A stretch of 9,631 nucleotides of DNA from Myxococcales bacterium (lineage in GTDB: Bacteria > Myxococcota > Myxococcia > Myxococcales > Myxococcaceae), in NCBI GenBank assembly GCA_003153055.1, contig PMBV01000382.1:177-9807 (forward strand), written 5' to 3'. Every line of letters starts with the position of its first letter. Within the stretch, counting starts at the first letter, position 1. Positions 5,941 to 9,631 of this stretch are shown here, one piece after another. Position numbers and translations under genes: made by a program. Below the pieces are notes generated by a model. The model did no database searches. It saw only the letters and a list, made by a program, of their open reading frames with translations, and was not told the origin of the DNA.

Positions 5941-7550
5941 CAACCCGCCTCGGAGACGAAGGCGAACGGGCACAGCGCCGCGAAATCGCCGGCCTGCACC
6001 AGGGCTTTGATGGCGGCGATGTCGGGCGAGAAGTAGTGGTCGATGTCGTAGTGGGCGACGTGGCGGCGCACCAGCGTCAGCACCTCGCGCAGCCTGGGGC
6101 TGGTGGGGTGCTCGCGGAGCTCCACGCCCTGCGCCGCGGCCAACAATTCGATGGCCAGGATGTTGGCTGTGTTGTCGGCCAGGTCGCCCAGCTTCCTCGC
6201 GGCGAAGGTGGCCATCGACACGTGGTCCTCCTGGTTGGCCGAGGTGGGAATCGAGTCGGCGCTGGCCGGATGGGCCAGCACCTTGTTCTCCGAGGCCAGG
6301 GCCGCCGCCGAGTACTGGAGGAGCATCATGCCCGACTCGAGGCCGCTGCCGTGCGAGAGGAACGGCGGCAGGCCGCCGTTGAGGCGAGGATCGACGAGGA
6401 GCGCGATCCGCCGCTCGGAGATCGCCCCCAGCTCGGAGATCGCGAGCTTCGCGAAATCCAGCGCGATCGCCACGGGCTCGCCGTGGAAGTTGCCGCCGCT
6501 TATGACCAGCCCGCCGCCGGTGGCCGCGGCCGCGGCATCGGCCACGCCGCCCTGGGGGAAGACCAGAGGATTGTCCGTGGCCGAGTTCAGCTCTATGTCC
6601 AGGACCCCGCGCAGGTATTCGAGGGCGTCGCGAACGGCCCCGTGGACCTGCGGTACGCAGCGCAGCGAGTAGGGGTCCTGGACCTTGTGGGCCGAGGGAT
6701 GGTGGCTCGTCATCAGCGTGGACTCGCGCAGCAGCCAGCGCAGCTCCGCGGCCACGGCGATCTGGCCTGGGTGCGGGCGGGCCAGCTGGTAGGCGGCCGA
6801 GTAGGCGACGTCCGTACCCAGCAGGGCCTCACAGCTGAGCGCCGCGACCACGCTTGCCGTGCGGGCGAGGCGGCCCGCGTCGGCCGAGACGAGCGCGCCG
6901 ATGGCGGACATCATCTGCGTGCCGTTGAGAAGCGCAAGGCCTTCTTTAGCCTGCAACTCGAGCGGCTCGATGCCCGCGGCCTCGAGGGCGTCGGCGGCAT
7001 CCACGATGCGCCCACCCACCTCCACAGGTCCTCGTCCGGTCAGCGGCAGGGCCAGATGGGCAAGCGGCGCAAGGTCGCCGGAGGCGCCGACGGATCCCTG
7101 CGACGGGACGACCGGGTGTATTCCGAGGCGCAGCAGGTCGCAGATCCGATCCACCAGGACGGGCCGGCAACCGGAGTGGCCCAGTGCCAGGGTGTTCGCC
7201 CGCAGCAGCAGCATTGCCCGGACTACGTCGCGCGGCAGAGGATCTCCCACGCCGACGGCATGGGAGACGAGAAGGTTCTCCTGGAGTCGGGCCGAGTCGG
7301 CCGGATCGATGAACGTCGTGGCCAGGTCTCCGAAGCCCGTCGTCACGCCGTAGACGATCTCCCCCGCCGCGACCAGACGCTCCACGACGTCACGGGCCTC
7401 GGCCATCCGGCCTCGGGCATCGTCGCCCAGCCTGACCGGCTGCCCTGCTCGCGCCACGGCCTCCACGTCGGCTATGGACAGGTCCGCCCCGGTCAGGACG
7501 ATCTCCGCCTCCGCGGGGAGTGGATGCCGGAGCCTCTCCGACTCGGGCAT
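5940..7550 (-). CDS. hutH: Histidine ammonia-lyase
   Basis: 536 residues from the ATG at 7550. It removes ammonia from L-histidine to give urocanate, the first step of histidine degradation, in the cytoplasm. The MIO prosthetic group forms from A156-S157-G158 in GSVGASGDLAPLAHLAL. YGVTTGFG (Y67) is the catalytic tyrosine loop. The selectivity pair S96-H97 (ENLLVSHAVG) is that of histidine rather than phenylalanine or tyrosine lyases. QDPYSLRCVPQVHG, GNFHGEP and SANQEDHVSM supply the other active-site residues. Family members are about 510 long, and recognisable similarity begins near residue 17, so the start is not certain. In-frame alternatives are GTG 7610 (556 aa), just after a TATCCT box, and ATG 7631 (563 aa). 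The long open frame upstream to 8003 overlaps the DedA gene and is not real. The stop overlaps the hutC start. No hutU, hutI, hutF or hutG is in the window. Confidence 0.94.
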   Translation of the reverse strand: MPESERLRHPLPAEAEIVLTGADLSIADVEAVARAGQPVRLGDDARGRMAEARDVVERLVAAGEIVYGVTTGFGDLATTFIDPADSARLQENLLVSHAVGVGDPLPRDVVRAMLLLRANTLALGHSGCRPVLVDRICDLLRLGIHPVVPSQGSVGASGDLAPLAHLALPLTGRGPVEVGGRIVDAADALEAAGIEPLELQAKEGLALLNGTQMMSAIGALVSADAGRLARTASVVAALSCEALLGTDVAYSAAYQLARPHPGQIAVAAELRWLLRESTLMTSHHPSAHKVQDPYSLRCVPQVHGAVRDALEYLRGVLDIELNSATDNPLVFPQGGVADAAAAATGGGLVISGGNFHGEPVAIALDFAKLAISELGAISERRIALLVDPRLNGGLPPFLSHGSGLESGMMLLQYSAAALASENKVLAHPASADSIPTSANQEDHVSMATFAARKLGDLADNTANILAIELLAAAQGVELREHPTSPRLREVLTLVRRHVAHYDIDHYFSPDIAAIKALVQAGDFAALCPFAFVSEAG

Positions 7551-7616
7551 ATGCCGGTGCGATCCGCGCCCCGCAGGCGCAAGGTCGGGGGACCTCGGGG
7601 TATCGCTCACGTCATG

Positions 7617-7622
7617 AGGATA
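7617..7622 (-). promoter_or_regulatory. Candidate -10 box of hutH
   Basis: The minus strand reads TATCCT, matching the TANNNT form. It ends six bases before an in-frame GTG (7610-7608), the spacing seen in leaderless transcripts, where transcription and translation start together. If used, hutH would begin at 7610. This is a single short match and remains tentative. Confidence 0.3.
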
Positions 7623-7752
7623 GCGGGCCATGCCGAACGCGGTCGCCGGCCCGCGCGCCCGCCACTCCGCGCCCGGCGCGGCCTCTTTGCCTCGGGTATC
7701 CTGCGCAGAGCCTGCGCGCGGCGCGGCCCGCCGCGGCGTTCTACCCTCAGCT

Positions 7753-7759
7753 GAAGAGG
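7753..7759 (+). promoter_or_regulatory. Ribosome binding site of the DedA gene
   Basis: GAAGAGG five bases before the GTG at 7765. It decides the start in favour of that GTG over the long Arg/Ala/Pro-rich upstream extension in the same frame (from 7630). Confidence 0.55.
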
Positions 7760-7764
7760 CCCTC

Positions 7765-8430
7765 GTGTTCGCCATCATCGACACTGCCGTCATCCCGTTC
7801 CTGAACAGCCTGTACGGCGCCGTCGGGTACCTGGGCGTCTTCATCGCCATGGTCATCGAGTCGACCCTGCTGCCGCTTCCATCCGAGCTGATCCTCCCGT
7901 ATGCCGGCTGGAAAGTCGTCGACCCTACGGCCATCGAGCCGCTCACCCACGGCCCTTGGAACTTCTGGGTCGTGGTGGTCATCGGGACCGCCGCTAACAC
8001 CACCGGCTCGATCTTCGGGTACTACCTGGGCGCCAACCTCGGACGGCCTTTCCTCGATCGATGGGGCCGGTTCCTCCTGATCCGAAAGCACGAGATCGAC
8101 CAGGCCGAGACTTTCTTCGCTCGCTGGGGCTCGCCGACGGCCTTCATCAGCCGCCTGCTGCCGGGGGTTCGAAGCGTCATCAGCTTCATCGCCGGCGTGG
8201 CGCACATGCCCATCGGCCGGTTCATCGTCTATTCGACGCTGGGGGCGATCCCATGGACTATCGCTCTCGTCTATGCAGGGACCGGGCTGGGTGCGAACTG
8301 GACCCAGATCCGGGATACGTTGCGCCCGTTCGACACGCTGATCCTGGTCGCGTGCGTGGCTGCAGTCGTCGCTTTTGTCTGGTGGCGCCTCGGTCATCCG
8401 GGTTGGCGGAGCGGTCAGTCGGCGGCGTAG
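7765..8430 (+). CDS. DedA-family (SNARE-associated) inner membrane protein
   Basis: 221 residues from GTG 7765. DedA proteins are membrane transporters; characterised members recycle undecaprenyl phosphate across the inner membrane, and others affect membrane potential and drug sensitivity. Visible family marks are ESTLLPLPSELILPYAG (32-48), with the conserved acidic residues E32 and E41 beside a re-entrant segment. GYYLGANLGRPFLDRWG (85-101) follows. The signature FISRLLPGVRSVISFIAGVAHM (127-148) carries the essential arginines R130 and R136. Hydrophobic spans occur near 17-36, 67-90, 150-172 and 189-207. Length is usual for the family. It is divergent from hutH, with about 214 bp between the starts, and 314 bp precede the next gene, so it is probably transcribed alone. 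The exact substrate is not readable from sequence. Confidence 0.92.
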   Translation: MFAIIDTAVIPFLNSLYGAVGYLGVFIAMVIESTLLPLPSELILPYAGWKVVDPTAIEPLTHGPWNFWVVVVIGTAANTTGSIFGYYLGANLGRPFLDRWGRFLLIRKHEIDQAETFFARWGSPTAFISRLLPGVRSVISFIAGVAHMPIGRFIVYSTLGAIPWTIALVYAGTGLGANWTQIRDTLRPFDTLILVACVAAVVAFVWWRLGHPGWRSGQSAA

Positions 8431-8744
8431 GCTGAAGCCGGGAGAATGCTCCCCACCGGGCGCGTCCCGGCCCAGCCGCCACGAGCGGATTCCGGCCCGC
8501 GTGCACGATCGGGCCATCTCGTGGCAGACTTAGCCTAGGTCAGGGGGCGTCCAGGATGGCCGCCGAAGCTACGGGTAATACTGATGCGCAGTAGACCGAC
8601 TCGCGTCCCGTTGCAGGCGCTGAGCATCGACGCAAGCAGACGGCGGGGCGCCATCAGCCCCGGTTCCGGGGTCGCGTGAGCCCGGTCAGAGACCGCTCGA
8701 AGCCGCTCCGGACGGCCGAGTCCGACGGGGTCCGGCCCGGATCG
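8431..8744. other. Gap between the DedA gene and the SGNH hydrolase gene
   Basis: About 314 bp. The frame of the next gene is open back to a TAG at 8592-8594 but has no ATG before 8745. Possible -10 boxes are TAGCCT (8531-8536) and TAATAC (8576-8581); neither has a good -35. CCCCGG-TT-CCGGGG (8658-8671) is a short GC stem without a T-run. No RNA gene recognised. Confidence 0.4.
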
Positions 8745-9631
8745 ATGGCTCATCCAAGTCCCAAAGTCGCCCTGGCCAACCGGCGCATGGCTCATCGGAC
8801 TCGGCGCGGGCCGCTGCAGCTGTTGGCCGGCCTCTTGCGCGCGATCGTTCCCGCGGCGTGGCGAAATCGATCCGAACCGACCGGCTCTAGCGGAGCGGCA
8901 GGCTCGACGGAATCCGCCGCTGCCGCCGGCTCCGCGGACACCGTCAACTCGACGGCATCCTCCGGCGCCGCCGAGATCGGTCGCCTCAACCGCAAGCACG
9001 GCGCCACCGCGACAGAGCGAGCCTCGACCTCCGGCAGCGGAGATGTGGCGGCGGACGGTCGCGGGTCCGCGGCCCGGCGGCTTCTCGGGAGGGAACCGCA
9101 CCGGCGCGAAGTGGCGGCCGTATTGGTCCTCCTTCTGATTGCGTGCACGCTCTCCGCGAGCCTGCCGGGCGTTTGGGCGGCCCATCCGGGCTCCCCCGAC
9201 CCGAGCGTCCAGCCCGCCGCAAACCTTGACCCGTACGGGTCCACGGACTACGCCCTGGAGCCGATCGGGAACCCTTCGCCTACGCCTACGGATGTGCCGA
9301 CGTACACGGTCCCGCCGTCGTCGGACAGCTCCCAACAGACTGGACCTACGGAGGCTCCAACCACGACACCCACGAAAGCACCCCCTACGAAGCCGCCGCC
9401 GTCGAAGAAGTACACGTTCGTCGCCCTGGGCGATTCGCTGACCTACGGCTACGGAGACCCAGGCCCGTCGTGGCCAACTCGATTGGACGCCAAGGACGCT
9501 CAGCTGAGCCTCGCAAACAACGCCGGGGTCTCGGGCGACACGACCGCCATGATGCGAGCGCGTCTCAATAGCGACGTGTTCGCCTACAAGCCCGACATGT
9601 TGTTCGTCATGGGCGGCACGAACGACATCGG
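8745..9631 (+). CDS. Membrane-anchored SGNH/GDSL hydrolase (N-terminal part, runs off the window)
   Basis: 295 codons are in the window and the frame continues past its end. The SGNH fold starts at YTFVALGDSLTYGYG, with the nucleophile S231 in GDSL. Block II glycine G264 lies in AGVSGDTT, and block III GGTND (290-294) supplies the oxyanion asparagine N293. The Ser-His catalytic block is beyond the window. Such enzymes are esterases or lipases of small esters, acylated sugars or lipids; the substrate is not readable. Before the catalytic domain come an Ala/Ser/Thr-rich segment of low complexity (about 30-110), one hydrophobic helix (about 123-142, AAVLVLLLIACTLSASL) and a Pro/Thr-rich stalk (about 170-222). 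The enzyme would thus be displayed outside the membrane. The start is uncertain: ATG 8745 and ATG 8787 both begin Met-Ala-His, and GTG 9045 or GTG 9111 is also possible. None has a good ribosome site. Confidence 0.85.
   Translation, partial: MAHPSPKVALANRRMAHRTRRGPLQLLAGLLRAIVPAAWRNRSEPTGSSGAAGSTESAAAAGSADTVNSTASSGAAEIGRLNRKHGATATERASTSGSGDVAADGRGSAARRLLGREPHRREVAAVLVLLLIACTLSASLPGVWAAHPGSPDPSVQPAANLDPYGSTDYALEPIGNPSPTPTDVPTYTVPPSSDSSQQTGPTEAPTTTPTKAPPTKPPPSKKYTFVALGDSLTYGYGDPGPSWPTRLDAKDAQLSLANNAGVSGDTTAMMRARLNSDVFAYKPDMLFVMGGTNDI

Larger units (their letters stand above)
7551..7764. promoter_or_regulatory. Divergent control region between hutH and the DedA gene
   Basis: About 214 bp of very GC-rich DNA separating oppositely transcribed genes, so it should hold both promoters. 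A TATCCT box faces each way: 7617-7622 on the minus strand for hutH, and 7697-7702 on the plus strand for dedA. Both sit in a similar context (CTCGGGGTATC at 7594-7604, CTCGGGTATC at 7691-7700). No convincing -35 hexamer was found for either, and no clear HutC-type palindrome (TGTATATACA-like) is present. Confidence 0.45.

Noticed and set aside
6361..6380. Inverted repeat AACGGCGGC-AG-GCCGCCGTT in hutH
   Set aside because: It encodes the conserved LNGGLPPF segment, so codon choice for Gly/Ala/Pro-type residues explains it. No regulatory context.
6413..6443. Direct repeat GCTCGGAGATCGC in hutH
   Set aside because: It encodes the conserved AISELGAISER helix of the lyase, so protein repetition explains it.
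6463..6470. GCGATCGC (HIP1-like octamer)
   Set aside because: A single copy inside coding sequence; no sign of the high density seen in cyanobacteria.
7551..8003. In-frame upstream extension of hutH to a 687-residue protein
   Set aside because: It runs antisense through the well-supported DedA gene, and its residues resemble no lyase N-terminus. HutH is normally about 510 residues.
8535..9335. Minus-strand open frame opposite the SGNH gene
   Set aside because: The plus strand carries clear GDSL and GGTND blocks. The opposing frame is Arg/Gly-rich with no recognisable motif.

Overview
This is a GC-rich bacterial window with eight genes. Six lie on the minus strand (1-7550) and two on the plus strand (7765 to the end). 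No rRNA, tRNA, CRISPR array, transposase or phage gene was seen. The genes and their style in the left part (aconitase, FHA protein, paired WYL regulators, clear Shine-Dalgarno sites, frequent CTCGAG) resemble Myxococcota. The right part (hutH, DedA, a membrane-anchored SGNH hydrolase with a Pro/Thr-rich stalk) reads more like Chloroflexota or Actinomycetota. The taxonomic reading is inference from protein style. A transfer or assembly junction somewhere near hutH is possible.

Layout, read in the direction of minus-strand transcription. hutH (start near 7550, with possible upstream starts at 7610 or 7631) is followed by a hutC-type GntR repressor with a TGATG stop/start overlap (5940). Next is a gene-free stretch of about 520 bp (4723-5244), which holds a long imperfect inverted repeat built on ATGGTACCAT and a near-perfect 18-bp palindrome. 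Then come a GNAT N-acetyltransferase of the phosphinothricin/methionine-sulfoximine type (4165-4722) and two WYL-domain regulators overlapping by ATGA (3094-4089, 2144-3097). Four bases further on starts a membrane-anchored FHA-domain protein (562-2139). Last is the first 164 codons of aconitase A (1-492). On the plus strand are a DedA-family membrane protein (7765-8430) and the start of an SGNH/GDSL hydrolase that runs off the window (from 8745).

How the genes fit together. WYL-WYL-FHA is a tight transcription unit: 4-base overlap, then a 4-base gap. The WYL pair resembles the PafB/PafC arrangement, whose known members activate DNA-damage genes as a heterodimer. Coupling it to a phosphothreonine-reading (FHA) transmembrane protein with an unrecognised outer domain is the most interesting arrangement here. 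HutH-HutC looks like a self-regulated histidine-degradation unit without the other hut genes in view. DedA and the SGNH hydrolase are envelope functions transcribed away from hutH.
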